Positions 8,364 to 17,680 of a DNA stretch of 64,000 nucleotides are shown here, piece after piece. Source of the DNA: Candidatus Eisenbacteria bacterium (lineage in GTDB: Bacteria > Eisenbacteria > RBG-16-71-46 > CAIMUX01 > JAHJDP01); assembly GCA_018831195.1 (NCBI GenBank), contig JAHJDP010000087.1, forward strand, positions 158,139 to 222,138, written 5' to 3'. The stretch's first letter is position 1; each line of letters opens with the position of its first letter. The notes under the pieces are model-generated. The model made no database searches. It was not told the DNA's origin and saw only the letters and a program-made list of their open reading frames with translations. Made by a program: the position numbers and the translations under genes.

Positions 8364-9473
8364 TTAAATCATTTGGATCAGGTAGTTCTTGCTGCGGCGC
8401 TTCACACCGCCGAACCAATACGCCAGCGGCAGCATCACGACAAGCATCACCGCCAATCCGACAAATGAGCCCAGCACCGCATACTCCCGGTAGTGGAAAT
8501 CCATCCGTTTGACAAAAACGCCCAGGATCCCGATATGCACCGCATAGAAAAAGAGCGGCACCCGGCCGACAATACCCAGCCAGGCGGTCAGCCTCGGGAT
8601 GATTTCTCCAAGAATCATGATGAGGGACATCATGATGCAGACCGCGCCGGTGAACCAGATATTGTGATAGAGGCTCGGCGGGTATTTCTGATCAAGGAAG
8701 AAGGAATATTGGAAGAACTCAGAGAAGGGAAAGATGTTTCCATAGCCGCGGCTCAAGCGGATCGCGGTGGCGATCGCCAGCGCCGCGAAGCCGATGATAA
8801 GAGTCATCGTTATCCGCTTTTTCGGCGTCTTCCAAATTTCGAGCCACCCCGTCGCCAGGACCGATCCCATCGCCCCCAAACCAAACCAGGGGATCAATGG
8901 ATACTTTGTAAAGTCCCCGGCGGCGACAAGAAGCTGCATCGGATAGATCTGCCAGGAATCGGCATTGTAGGGGATCTTTAACAGAAGGGGATGAATCAGG
9001 AAGGCGGCCAGCGCGGCGGCGAGCCGAATTTGCCAGCGGGTGTTCGCCAGGAGGGCCAAACAGCACATCGCCAGGCCGATCGTAGCGATGATTCCAAAAT
9101 GTTCCGGCTTGAAGCTGCTGAATCCACCCCAGGATGAATTCACCCATGTGATTTGCACGAGAACGAGAAAAAGCCCGCGCTGCAATAAATGCCATTTGGC
9201 CTGCCGGTCCCCCTGACCGGCCTTGCGACGCCGTTGATACGAGTACCAGGTCATCGCACCGTTCATGAAGAGGAAGCCGGGCGCGCAGAGATAACCCATA
9301 TATCTCAAGGAGAACTGGCCGAAGGTGGCAAAAAAAGGATCCAGCGGATCGAGGCTGTGCCAGACTGAATTCAAAAAATAATTGCAGTGCCCCAACAACA
9401 TCATGACGCCGATCAATCCACGGAATTGGTCGATAAAGAGAAACCTAGGCTTTTTTTTGGTCACCTCACCCAT
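8364..9473 (-). CDS. DUF1624 / acyltransferase-like polytopic membrane protein
   Basis: 369 residues with about ten membrane segments. The opening pattern RFLFIDQFRGLIGVMMLLGH, followed later by APGFLFMNGAMTWYSYQRRR, is typical of the DUF1624 / heparan-alpha-glucosaminide acetyltransferase-like catalytic family and of related acyltransferase-3 proteins. Such proteins transfer acyl groups to sugars or envelope molecules across the membrane; the substrate here is unknown. It stands alone, divergent from the next gene and convergent with znuB. Confidence 0.7.
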   Translation of the reverse strand: MGEVTKKKPRFLFIDQFRGLIGVMMLLGHCNYFLNSVWHSLDPLDPFFATFGQFSLRYMGYLCAPGFLFMNGAMTWYSYQRRRKAGQGDRQAKWHLLQRGLFLVLVQITWVNSSWGGFSSFKPEHFGIIATIGLAMCCLALLANTRWQIRLAAALAAFLIHPLLLKIPYNADSWQIYPMQLLVAAGDFTKYPLIPWFGLGAMGSVLATGWLEIWKTPKKRITMTLIIGFAALAIATAIRLSRGYGNIFPFSEFFQYSFFLDQKYPPSLYHNIWFTGAVCIMMSLIMILGEIIPRLTAWLGIVGRVPLFFYAVHIGILGVFVKRMDFHYREYAVLGSFVGLAVMLVVMLPLAYWFGGVKRRSKNYLIQMI

Positions 9474-9760
9474 CCCATCATCCCCAACAAGTTGTTAATT
9501 AAAGCCTTAGGGTTTAGATGCCTCACCCAACACCCTGCCCCCGGACCGCTGCATTCTGACACGGAACATGGAGACTCCGCAAGAGCTCCCGTGGCGGGGA
9601 AAAGAATCCACATGGCTTTGGGGGACTTTCGTATCCCTTGCCATTCATGTAATCTAACCAAAGTTGTGTCCCCAGGGGGGAGGAGAGGGCACTCCGGGAG
9701 GGGAGGCAGCAGGGAATCGGTCTGCACCGATTTAAACGCTGACTTGGGGAGCGAACCAGC

Positions 9761-10996
9761 ATGATCCATCGATGTCGCCTGGGTGTTCTTGCATCACTTG
9801 TTTTAATTCTGGCTGCCGGTCACGTTTACGGAGAGGGTTCCGCGTCTCAACGGGACATTATCCCATTGAGCCGCCGGATCCTCACGGATCTCATTCCATC
9901 TTCCGCGCAAGACCCCACTCCCCCTAAGAAGAAAAGCAGCTCGAAAAAAACAAGCGGGACAAAGAAGGCAAAGCCCAAAAGGAAGGCGAATCCGATAAAG
10001 GTTTCCGGCAACTTTTTTCTCAAGTTTCTTTATACCGGCAACGCCTACAATTACTCAGAAGAGTATATCAGCGAGTTCCGCCATAGCATGAACCCCCATA
10101 AATTCGCGATGAACACGGTGGATGATCTTGTTGTCGAGCCTCGAATCGATGTGGATTTTGAAAAGAAGTTTATCAAATACGGCCCGACAACCCTCGGCGT
10201 ATCTTATATCCGGTCTCAGTACACATCGAACCACAATAAATCCAAGGACTCCTTCCGAATAGATATTAGACAGCCTGTGTGGGGCAGTGATTGGATGAGT
10301 TTTGGATATTCCCTTACACCCTATTCTTACATCCGGAAAATGTCGGATAGGCCGCCTTACGTTCCCCGCTCGACACCGATCGATTATTTCGCCTTCCAGT
10401 ATACCAATAATACTTTTGCGTTTGAATACGCCCACCGGTTTTCCTATCCCTACCGGCTCAACATCCGGGCGGGACGGGTGATCCGTTATTACAACCAACC
10501 CCAAATGGAAAACGACAATTGGGAGTGGTACATCGGCGGCAAATTCTACTGGTACGCATCCAAGAGCTGGCGTTTCAGCGCGGAATACAGATATAGCGAC
10601 GCCCCGGCGCGCGCGGCCGATTCGATCGGCGAAACGCTCGAAACTTCCGATGACTCCGATCCCTCTTTCGAACGGGACGCCTACTATATTGATTTCCGTT
10701 ACGCCCCGCGCGGAAAACTGTGGATCGCGAAGTATCTGACCCTCTCACTTGCCCTTAAGGACTACTACTTTACCAGCGACCGTGTGCTGTACCGGGATGG
10801 ATACCATGTCGGCCGGTTGGATGAGATCGACACATACAGCTTTACTGTCGATACGGAAGAGATTTATGGCCCCATAACACTTGAGCTCGGCTTTTTCTAT
10901 GACGAGCGCCGGACAACATCCCCCTGGGAGGGGGTGGCGGCAGACAAGGATTATATCGATAGGAGTTTTTGGCTGGGCATGAGCTATCCCTTCTAG
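9761..10996 (+). CDS. Putative outer-membrane beta-barrel protein with Lys-rich linker
   Basis: 411 residues. A signal peptide (about 1-24) is followed by a low-complexity Lys/Ser/Thr linker at about residues 50-80 (KKKSSSKKTSGTKKAKPKRK) and then a barrel-like region rich in Tyr, Trp and alternating hydrophobic residues. The protein ends in WLGMSYPF, with the C-terminal Phe typical of proteins inserted by BamA. GGGGAG lies 9 nt before the ATG. I recognise no family. The lipoprotein gene follows after 40 nt in the same direction and may share its transcript. Confidence 0.7.
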   Translation: MIHRCRLGVLASLVLILAAGHVYGEGSASQRDIIPLSRRILTDLIPSSAQDPTPPKKKSSSKKTSGTKKAKPKRKANPIKVSGNFFLKFLYTGNAYNYSEEYISEFRHSMNPHKFAMNTVDDLVVEPRIDVDFEKKFIKYGPTTLGVSYIRSQYTSNHNKSKDSFRIDIRQPVWGSDWMSFGYSLTPYSYIRKMSDRPPYVPRSTPIDYFAFQYTNNTFAFEYAHRFSYPYRLNIRAGRVIRYYNQPQMENDNWEWYIGGKFYWYASKSWRFSAEYRYSDAPARAADSIGETLETSDDSDPSFERDAYYIDFRYAPRGKLWIAKYLTLSLALKDYYFTSDRVLYRDGYHVGRLDEIDTYSFTVDTEEIYGPITLELGFFYDERRTTSPWEGVAADKDYIDRSFWLGMSYPF

Positions 10997-11036
10997 GCTT
11001 TGGCCCCGAATGACACAGGAAAAGAGGAGAGGAAGA

Positions 11037-13493
11037 ATGGTTCGCTTGACGACTCGATGGGTTGGGATTGGGCTCGGCGTCCTGACGGCGCTTTCCGCGG
11101 TTATTCTGATGCTTCCCGGCTGCGCGGAACAGGACCTGTACAAACCGCCGGTCTCACCCTATGAGGTCCTTTCGGTTCTGCCGCTTCCGGCCAGCGCCGA
11201 GGATGTGGATGTTCTCGGGGATATTGCGTATATCGCCTGTGGACAGGCGGGGCTTATTACGGTGGACATCTCCAATCCGTATGCTCCTGTCATCCTCTCC
11301 CAGTTGGACACAAAGAAGTTCGCCGAATCGATTGTCGTCGCCAGCACGCCCTTCGGCGACGGGGTGATCGAAATCGCCTTTATCGTTGAAGGAACCGAGG
11401 GTGTCACAACCTGGGATGTAACCCATCCTGACAGCGTCTTCTCCTTCCATCAAGGAACGACGGCCGTCGACGGCAACGGCCTCTGCATCAAGTTGCCGGA
11501 CAATCCGGGCGACCCCTATATCATTTATCTAGCCGAGAACTGGAAGGGCCTGCGGATCTTCAAGTCCGACCCCTTTGTTCCCGGTCTTCTTAATTATGAA
11601 GGCGCCTTCGCCTATGGGCGCGGCTATGCCAAAGCGGTCGCCGTGGAAGATGGTTTCGCCTACGTGGCGGATGACGAGATGGGCGTCACGGTTTTTGACG
11701 TCCGCAACCCTGTACTCGGCCAGATGGATGTCGTCTCTTATTGCGATACCGATGGATGGTCACGCGGTATCGCTGTTCATGACGGCATCGCCTATGTGGC
11801 CGACGGCTACAACGGCTTTGTCATCATGGAGACACACGGCGCCGAGCCTCCGGTCCCAATCGGGCATTACCTCGAAGTGTTGGGGCTCTGCCGCGACGTC
11901 GTTTATCGCGACGGCTTGGCCTTTGTCGCGGCGCAGGACGGCGGGGTGCATATCTTTGATGTGAGAAATCCGGCAAAACCCGAACACATCGGCAGCAATA
12001 TCACGAGCTATGCGCAGGGCATCGCTCTTTCCTCATCCGGCTTGCTTGTTGTCGCCGACCGCTCCGATGGACTGGTTATTCTCGGCGGTCCGGGACCCTT
12101 CAATGACACAACGCCGCCGGCGGCCATCGGCGACCTGGCCGCCGTGCCGGTCGACTCGACCAGCATCCGCCTTGAGTGGCACGCGACAGGAAACGATTTG
12201 TACAATGGCAGAGCGGCGGAGTACGACATCCGTTACTCCGAGCTTGCCATCACAGAGGCGATCTGGGATTCCTCCGCCGTCTTTAAAACCGGCTTCAATC
12301 TGACCCCTGCGACAAGCGGGACGGCTGAAAGTTATCTCGTCGAGAATCTCATCCCGGGCACCCCGTACACCTTCGCCATCAAGGTTGCCGATACAACGCC
12401 GAATTGGTCCGGGATCTCCAATGTCGCTTCGGCCGTCACCCCGCTGGGCAATGTGCCGCCGACCCTATCGAACGGAACGGTGTCACCGGAAGCCGGCGCC
12501 CCGGAGACCCAGTTTATTTTCTCCGTTCTGTATACCGATGGAGATGGGGATGCGCCGATACAGGCCGATGTCATCATCAACGGCACAAATTACGCCATGC
12601 AGCTTGTGAGCGGCGACTACGAGAATGGGGCCACCTACCACTACGAAACGGCGCTGTCGGTCGGATCCTATGAGCACGCCTTTGCCTTTGATGACGGCGA
12701 GGGCCACGCCATTCAGACACCCCTCACGAGGGGTCCATGGGCGGGCACTGTCCTCCAGATGGGCAGCCCATTGAATGAAGTGGGCCACGGATTCAACGAA
12801 ACGCTTCACACGGTCGTATTGACCCACGATTTCTGGATCAGTGATCACGAGGTAACACAGGCGGAGTATGAAGATGTCATGGGCGTGAATCCTTCCCGCT
12901 TTGACGGCGATAATCTGCCTGTGGAGAAGGTCACCTGGCTGGATGCGGTATCTTACTGCAACATTATTTCCGACCGGGACGGATATGAGCTTGCTTATAC
13001 AATCGACGGCAGCGTCGTGACTTGGAATAAAGAGGCCGACGGATATCGTCTTCCCACAGAAGCCGAATGGGAATATGCCTGCCGCGCCGGGACACAGACG
13101 GCCACCTGCAACGGCAACCTGACGGAAGAGGCCTGCGGGGTCGATCCGGTGCTGGATGCGGTCGGCTGGTATTGCGGCAATGCCGCCTACATGACGCATG
13201 ATGTCATGAGCAAGGCGCCCAACAGCATGGATCTCTATGATATGCACGGTAATGTCTGGGAGTGGTGCTGGGATATTTACATGGAAGATCTGGGGACGGA
13301 TGTCGTCGTCGATCCCAGCGGTCCTCCCGGCGGCGCGCAACGCGTCGTTAAGGGCGGTTCCTGGTACTATTACGCACGCGAGTGCCGCTCCGCATCCCGT
13401 GCGCCCTATTGGCCCAACTCGCAGGATGACATTCTCGGATTCCGGGTGGCGCGGACGGTCCCTTCATCCGGGAAGAAAGTTCAGGCGCGATGA
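11037..13493 (+). CDS. Lipoprotein: LVIVD-type repeats, FnIII domain and formylglycine-generating-enzyme-like domain
   Basis: 818 residues from the ATG at 11037, preferred over the ATG at 11010 because GAGGAGAGG precedes it. The N-terminus is a lipoprotein signal with lipobox LPGC. Residues about 30-350 hold LVIVD-like repeats (DVDVLGDIAYIACGQAGL, GLRIF, GVTVFDVRNP), a likely beta-propeller. A fibronectin type III domain follows at about 355-470. From about 570 to 815 there is an FGE-sulfatase/SUMF1-type domain: DHEVTQAEYEDVMG, VEKVTWLDAVSYCN, YRLPTEAEWEYACRAGT, DMHGNVWEWCWD and RVVKGGSW. Domains of this type on surface proteins are often C-type-lectin-fold binding modules, not enzymes. The cell role is unknown. 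Confidence 0.85.
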   Translation: MVRLTTRWVGIGLGVLTALSAVILMLPGCAEQDLYKPPVSPYEVLSVLPLPASAEDVDVLGDIAYIACGQAGLITVDISNPYAPVILSQLDTKKFAESIVVASTPFGDGVIEIAFIVEGTEGVTTWDVTHPDSVFSFHQGTTAVDGNGLCIKLPDNPGDPYIIYLAENWKGLRIFKSDPFVPGLLNYEGAFAYGRGYAKAVAVEDGFAYVADDEMGVTVFDVRNPVLGQMDVVSYCDTDGWSRGIAVHDGIAYVADGYNGFVIMETHGAEPPVPIGHYLEVLGLCRDVVYRDGLAFVAAQDGGVHIFDVRNPAKPEHIGSNITSYAQGIALSSSGLLVVADRSDGLVILGGPGPFNDTTPPAAIGDLAAVPVDSTSIRLEWHATGNDLYNGRAAEYDIRYSELAITEAIWDSSAVFKTGFNLTPATSGTAESYLVENLIPGTPYTFAIKVADTTPNWSGISNVASAVTPLGNVPPTLSNGTVSPEAGAPETQFIFSVLYTDGDGDAPIQADVIINGTNYAMQLVSGDYENGATYHYETALSVGSYEHAFAFDDGEGHAIQTPLTRGPWAGTVLQMGSPLNEVGHGFNETLHTVVLTHDFWISDHEVTQAEYEDVMGVNPSRFDGDNLPVEKVTWLDAVSYCNIISDRDGYELAYTIDGSVVTWNKEADGYRLPTEAEWEYACRAGTQTATCNGNLTEEACGVDPVLDAVGWYCGNAAYMTHDVMSKAPNSMDLYDMHGNVWEWCWDIYMEDLGTDVVVDPSGPPGGAQRVVKGGSWYYYARECRSASRAPYWPNSQDDILGFRVARTVPSSGKKVQAR

Positions 13494-13527
13494 TCAGGCC
13501 TTTTGCAGAGGATCTCTAAGAAAAAAG

Positions 13528-14022
13528 TTATTCTCTACTTCCCAGGCCGGGGTCACCGTTCTTGCTTCCTCGTTCATGCGAGTGCACCCCGCGGCGGAGC
13601 AATTTAATGGCGGATTCAAGGGATTCCATCCCCGTCAGAATCCCGACGGTGACGGCGGATAGGGCGATGGCGCCGAGGAGGTGACCGAGTCCTATCGCTG
13701 CGCCGATGGCTGCCAACACCCAAATAACCGCGGCCGTTGTCACGCCCGACACGGTCCCTTCTCGCGCAAGGATCACACCAGCCCCTAGGAATCCAATCCC
13801 GGTCACCAGCTGGCCGAGAACGCGGGTGGGATCGGAGCTAGAGCTGGCGACCCCGGAACCGAGATGGATGAAAACAGCGGTGCCGAGGCATATGAGACAG
13901 CTGGTGCGAACACCGGCGGGCTTGCCGCGCAGCTGCCGTTCAAGGCCGATAATGGTTCCGCAGAGAACGGCCACCCCAATGGTGAGCCAGAAAGGGGAGG
14001 AAAAAGGATTAAAGTAGTTCAC
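13528..14022 (-). CDS. MgtC/SapB family membrane protein
   Basis: 164 residues from the GTG at 14022, chosen because AAGGAG lies 7 nt upstream. The MgtC pattern is clear: LCGTIIGLERQLRGKPAGVRT near the start, then LVTGIGFLGAGVI and AAVIWVLAAIGAAIG in the membrane segments. Family members are inner-membrane proteins linked to magnesium limitation, ATP synthase control or envelope homeostasis; the exact function here cannot be told. The family's longer versions carry a C-terminal ACT-like domain, which is absent. It is convergent with the preceding lipoprotein gene. Confidence 0.9.
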   Translation of the reverse strand: MNYFNPFSSPFWLTIGVAVLCGTIIGLERQLRGKPAGVRTSCLICLGTAVFIHLGSGVASSSSDPTRVLGQLVTGIGFLGAGVILAREGTVSGVTTAAVIWVLAAIGAAIGLGHLLGAIALSAVTVGILTGMESLESAIKLLRRGVHSHERGSKNGDPGLGSRE

Positions 14023-14144
14023 TAAAAGACTCCTTCTGTACACCTAAGATATCAAGGCCGCCCGGCGGTCGGTCTAAGAAATTATCCCCTGTTCCCTCGT
14101 GTTGAGTCGATGGCGTGTTGAGACGACAGAGCCGTTGGAGTTTT

Positions 14145-15212
14145 TTAGGCTTCTTCGAGCTCGCTGAGAAGTTCCTTAATGAGTTCTTTAACGGTGACAA
14201 TTTTGTCAATCCGGTGCGCGTTTTGCCCGCAGAAAATGAGGCCGTGGTCCACATCGCCAAAATAGGAATTCAGCAGAGCCAGTGCAATACAATATTTCGC
14301 CTCTTTGACCTTGCAGGCCGTGAGACATCTGTAGGGGCAACTTATTTTCAACTTTCCTTTAATTTCAAGATCTTTTAAGAATTTATTATATATCGCCCGG
14401 CCGGGCATGCCGACAGGACTCTTAATGATAACAATGTCCTCTTCTTTGGCATCCAGATATGCTTGCTTGAATTCTTGAGATGCATCGCATTCTTCGGTGC
14501 AGACAAAACGGGTCCCCATCTGGACACCAGAGGCGCCCAGCGACAGCATTCGCGCGATATCCTTTCCGCTATAAATGCCACCTGCTGTGATAACAGGAAT
14601 TTTCTTTCCGTATCTGTCTTCATAGGGTTTAATCGTTTCCAGAACTTCAGATAAGAGTTTTTCGATGGAGAAATCCTCTAAACGCGTCAATTGCTCTGGT
14701 GAAAAACCGAGATGTCCGCCGGCCAGCGGCCCTTCCAAGATTAATCCATCGGCGATTCTTCCGTAGCGCCTTTCCCAGCTTCGCAGAATAAAATCTGCAA
14801 CTCTGGCGGAACTGATGATGGGTACAAGGTTGACACTGGGATCCTGCACCAAAGCCGGAAGCCTGGTCGGCAACCCGGCGCCTAATACAATTATTTTGAT
14901 TCCGTCTTTCACCGCGGTTTGAATGAGATCGTCTACGTTGCTAAGCACACTCATGAAATTTACGGCGAGGAGGCCGTCTGTCATTTCCCTGGCTTTGCGG
15001 ATTTCACTTGATAGCGCTTCTCTGGATGTCTTTTCATAATCTTTTTCCGAATCTTTGTGGTCTCCTAAACCGATGCTGGAAATGGTACCGATCCCGCCCT
15101 GGTTTGCGACCGCCGAAGCGAGCGAAGCAAGAGAAATTCTGACACCCATCCCCCCTTGAACAATAGGTATCTTTGCAGACAAATCGCCGATCTGAAGCTT
15201 AGGAACGTCCAT
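14145..15212 (-). CDS. FMN-dependent nitronate monooxygenase / FabK-like oxidoreductase
   Basis: About 355 residues. The start pattern KIPIVQGGMGVRISLASLAS, then VITAGGIYSGKDIARMLSLG and GVQMGTRFVCTEEC, define the 2-nitropropane dioxygenase family of TIM-barrel flavoproteins, which includes nitronate monooxygenase and the enoyl-ACP reductase FabK. I placed the start at the ATG at 15212, which has GGAG 6 nt upstream; an in-frame ATG at 15224 is also possible. The start lies inside the end of the fabF-like gene, so the two are coupled, which makes a fatty-acid or polyketide reductase role (FabK- or PfaD-like) attractive. Substrate is not shown by sequence. Confidence 0.8.
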   Translation of the reverse strand: MDVPKLQIGDLSAKIPIVQGGMGVRISLASLASAVANQGGIGTISSIGLGDHKDSEKDYEKTSREALSSEIRKAREMTDGLLAVNFMSVLSNVDDLIQTAVKDGIKIIVLGAGLPTRLPALVQDPSVNLVPIISSARVADFILRSWERRYGRIADGLILEGPLAGGHLGFSPEQLTRLEDFSIEKLLSEVLETIKPYEDRYGKKIPVITAGGIYSGKDIARMLSLGASGVQMGTRFVCTEECDASQEFKQAYLDAKEEDIVIIKSPVGMPGRAIYNKFLKDLEIKGKLKISCPYRCLTACKVKEAKYCIALALLNSYFGDVDHGLIFCGQNAHRIDKIVTVKELIKELLSELEEA

Positions 15213-16455
15213 TTCTGTCTCCATACTTCTTAATCACAAGGCAGGCGTTGCCGCCACCAAAACCAAACGAATTGCTCATGGCCGCATTTATATCCATCGA
15301 TTCGGCCCCATTGGTGACATAATCAAGAGAACAATCAGGGTCGGCTTCCTCAAAATTAATGGTTGGCGGAATGATGCCCGTGAACACACTCATTACAGTC
15401 GCCACAAACTCCACGGATCCGGCGGCCGCCATAAGATGGCCGATCATTGATTTTATTGAGCTCACCTTCAGGCTCTTTGCATGTTCGCCGAACACTTTTT
15501 CAATGGCCGCGCTCTCACATTTGTCATTTAAAACAGTGGATGTGCCGTGCGCATTGATATATTCGACATTCTCTGCATCCAAACCGGCGTCTCGCAATGC
15601 CGCCTGCATGACCCTGATCATGCCGTCGCTATTGGGCTCCGGCGCCGTAAAGTGATAGGCATCAGCTGTATTGCCATATCCCGCGATTTCAGCATAAATG
15701 CGGGCGCCTCGCTCGAGGGCGTGTTCCAGATTCTCCAAAACAGCGATGCCGGCCCCTTCCCCCATCACAAACCCATCACGATTCTTATCAAAGGGTCTGC
15801 TGGCGTTTGAAGCATTATCATTTGGAGTCATGGATCGTGTGGCGCAAAAACATCCATAGGCCAGCCGCGTAATACATGCTTCGGAACTGCCCGCCAGCAT
15901 GATATCGGCATCCCCTCTTTGAAGAATCCGGAAAGCATCGCCAATGGCATTTGATCCACTAGAGCAGGCCACCGATGGAGCGGAAAGAGGACCTTTCAAG
16001 CCATGCTTGATGGAAACCATGCACGCCGCCATGTTGATCAGCAGCTTGGACACAAAAAACGGATTCAAGCCATCGGGTCCATTTTCTTGAAGCGCCGCAT
16101 ATCCATCTTCGATGGTCTGTGAGCCACCGATGCCGGAGCCGATGATAACGCCGGCCCTATTCTTATCAAATGAGAAAGAGTTTAATCCTGCATCATCAAA
16201 AGCCATTGCCGAGGCGGCAACCCCAAACTGCGCGAATCGATCCATGCGCCTGGCTGCTTTTTTATCAATCCATTCTTCGGGTTGAAAAGATTTCACCTCT
16301 GCCGCCAGCTTGGACCGAAATTCCGCCGGATCAAAATGAGTGACCCTTGCAATTCCGTTTCTCCCGGCCTCCAAGCCCTCACAAAAGCTTTTTACACCTA
16401 TGCCTACCGGCGTTACAGCACCCAAGCCCGTTATAACAACCTGATGTTCTTTCAT
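15199..16455 (-). CDS. fabF: Beta-ketoacyl-ACP synthase II-like enzyme (FabF family)
   Basis: 418 residues, full length for the family. The Cys-His-His catalytic triad is present: C164 in SVACSSGSNA, H303 in NAHGTSTVLND and H340 in KSMIGHLMAAAGS. The Gly-rich end FGFGGGNACLV is also intact. The enzyme condenses malonyl-ACP with an acyl-ACP in the cytoplasm. No acyl carrier protein, FabG or FabZ gene lies nearby, so this is probably an accessory copy serving a special lipid or polyketide with the overlapping flavin oxidoreductase. The Shine-Dalgarno is weak. Confidence 0.88.
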   Translation of the reverse strand: MKEHQVVITGLGAVTPVGIGVKSFCEGLEAGRNGIARVTHFDPAEFRSKLAAEVKSFQPEEWIDKKAARRMDRFAQFGVAASAMAFDDAGLNSFSFDKNRAGVIIGSGIGGSQTIEDGYAALQENGPDGLNPFFVSKLLINMAACMVSIKHGLKGPLSAPSVACSSGSNAIGDAFRILQRGDADIMLAGSSEACITRLAYGCFCATRSMTPNDNASNASRPFDKNRDGFVMGEGAGIAVLENLEHALERGARIYAEIAGYGNTADAYHFTAPEPNSDGMIRVMQAALRDAGLDAENVEYINAHGTSTVLNDKCESAAIEKVFGEHAKSLKVSSIKSMIGHLMAAAGSVEFVATVMSVFTGIIPPTINFEEADPDCSLDYVTNGAESMDINAAMSNSFGFGGGNACLVIKKYGDRNGRS

Positions 16456-16923
16456 AACACATTTCTTTTTAGATATTTTACAAAGACGTGGAGCCGCATT
16501 ATTAAATTTGACACCTTTTCTTTTAGATAATCATTTCTTATCGCACAACTGACCTTATGTTGAATTCAGTCAGATGTTCCAGACTTCTAATCTCGACATT
16601 TCTACATCCCAACATTGCCACATCCTGGAACAACTCACAAGCATTCGATCTCAACCCCAATTCCTCACTCCAACCCGCCGGGGCTTGGAGCAATCGCTCA
16701 AGGATAGCGCCCCATCAGAGAACAGCTTAGAAACCGCGCCTCCCTCCCGGGTACCCTCAAACTGACAGGACAGAAGACGCTGGGCCGGGAGCCTGAGGGG
16801 TTGAGCCCCTATGAGCTCGTTCGGGTCGTTCCCGATGCCCCCCCCCGGTCCCGCGTCCTCGATGCCTCGACGAAGAGGCCTGAGTCAGGTGCCCGCCGGC
16901 CGGTCTGGGCAATCGCCCTGGAG
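16456..16923. other. Intergenic region without recognisable gene
   Basis: 468 bases between the start of the fabF-like gene and the end of the leftward MBL hydrolase gene. It is AT-rich next to fabF (probable promoter DNA) and GC-rich with a run of nine C near 16840. Short open frames have no ribosome-binding site and no family features. Confidence 0.5.
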
Positions 16924-17679
16924 TCACGAGTGATTCAACAGAACATAAGCGAGGTCTTGTGGGGGATTGTCCACATCAAGATGAAAACTGTTTCCGTTTA
17001 CTCTTATGACATTCTGTTTACCCTTTAAGAAATCTTCTGCGGTGTTGGGCAAGAAGGCAGAAAGATCCGTTCTGTAATGCATCGGGAAAACAACCGCTCC
17101 TGGATGGAGTTGTTTGACAACCTGATCAGCTTCATCCAATGAAATTGTATACTTACCGCCGACGGGGATCATTAGGACATCAATATTTCCGATCTTATCG
17201 ATCTGTTCATCGGAAAGCAAAACACCCAGGTCGCCCAGATGAGCCACCCTAATGCCATCGAACTCAAAAACGAAAATTGAATTCAACATGGGGCTTATCT
17301 CCGGCTTATTGTGGTTTGAAACAACATTATAAATTCTCACATCGCCGATTTGCTCATCAATCTCCACAAACTTCTGCAACAACCCTTGATCTCTTGGCCC
17401 CACAAGGCCTTTCAGAATGATAGGATTTCCCGAGACGGCGTCAACGTTGTCATGATCGATATGCCCGTGTGACACGGTGACAACCGTTGGCTCCACTTCT
17501 TTGGGAACGCTGTATCCCTCGAGCTTCATTGGATCTGTCATTATCTGAGTGTTTTGCGAGGTTGTGATTAGGAAACATGCGTGTCCATAAAAAGTAAATG
17601 TGACCTTGGTTGAAATGCGGGCCCCGGAAGTTGATGAAAAGCAAAAACTTAATAGTGAAAGCGCCAGCATATATTTCAT
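16924..17679 (-). CDS. Exported metallo-beta-lactamase-fold hydrolase
   Basis: 251 residues. A signal peptide (about 1-20) precedes an MBL fold of the UPF0173/UlaG-like group: FYGHACFLI at about 30, the metal motif HGHIDH at 71-76, and later AHLGDLG and FPMHYRTD, supplying the other His/Asp ligands. The ATG has AAGGAG 8 nt upstream. It lies 1 nt after the MFS transporter gene and is very likely cotranscribed with it. Substrate is unknown; the fold is shared by lactonases, phosphodiesterases and beta-lactamases, but the motif spacing fits the former better. Confidence 0.85.
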   Translation of the reverse strand: MKYMLALSLLSFCFSSTSGARISTKVTFTFYGHACFLITTSQNTQIMTDPMKLEGYSVPKEVEPTVVTVSHGHIDHDNVDAVSGNPIILKGLVGPRDQGLLQKFVEIDEQIGDVRIYNVVSNHNKPEISPMLNSIFVFEFDGIRVAHLGDLGVLLSDEQIDKIGNIDVLMIPVGGKYTISLDEADQVVKQLHPGAVVFPMHYRTDLSAFLPNTAEDFLKGKQNVIRVNGNSFHLDVDNPPQDLAYVLLNHS

Positions 17680-17680
17680 C

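Noticed and set aside
12483..13340. Leftward 285-codon frame opposite the FGE-type domain
   Set aside because: Shadow of a well-supported domain; no ribosome-binding site or recognisable motif.
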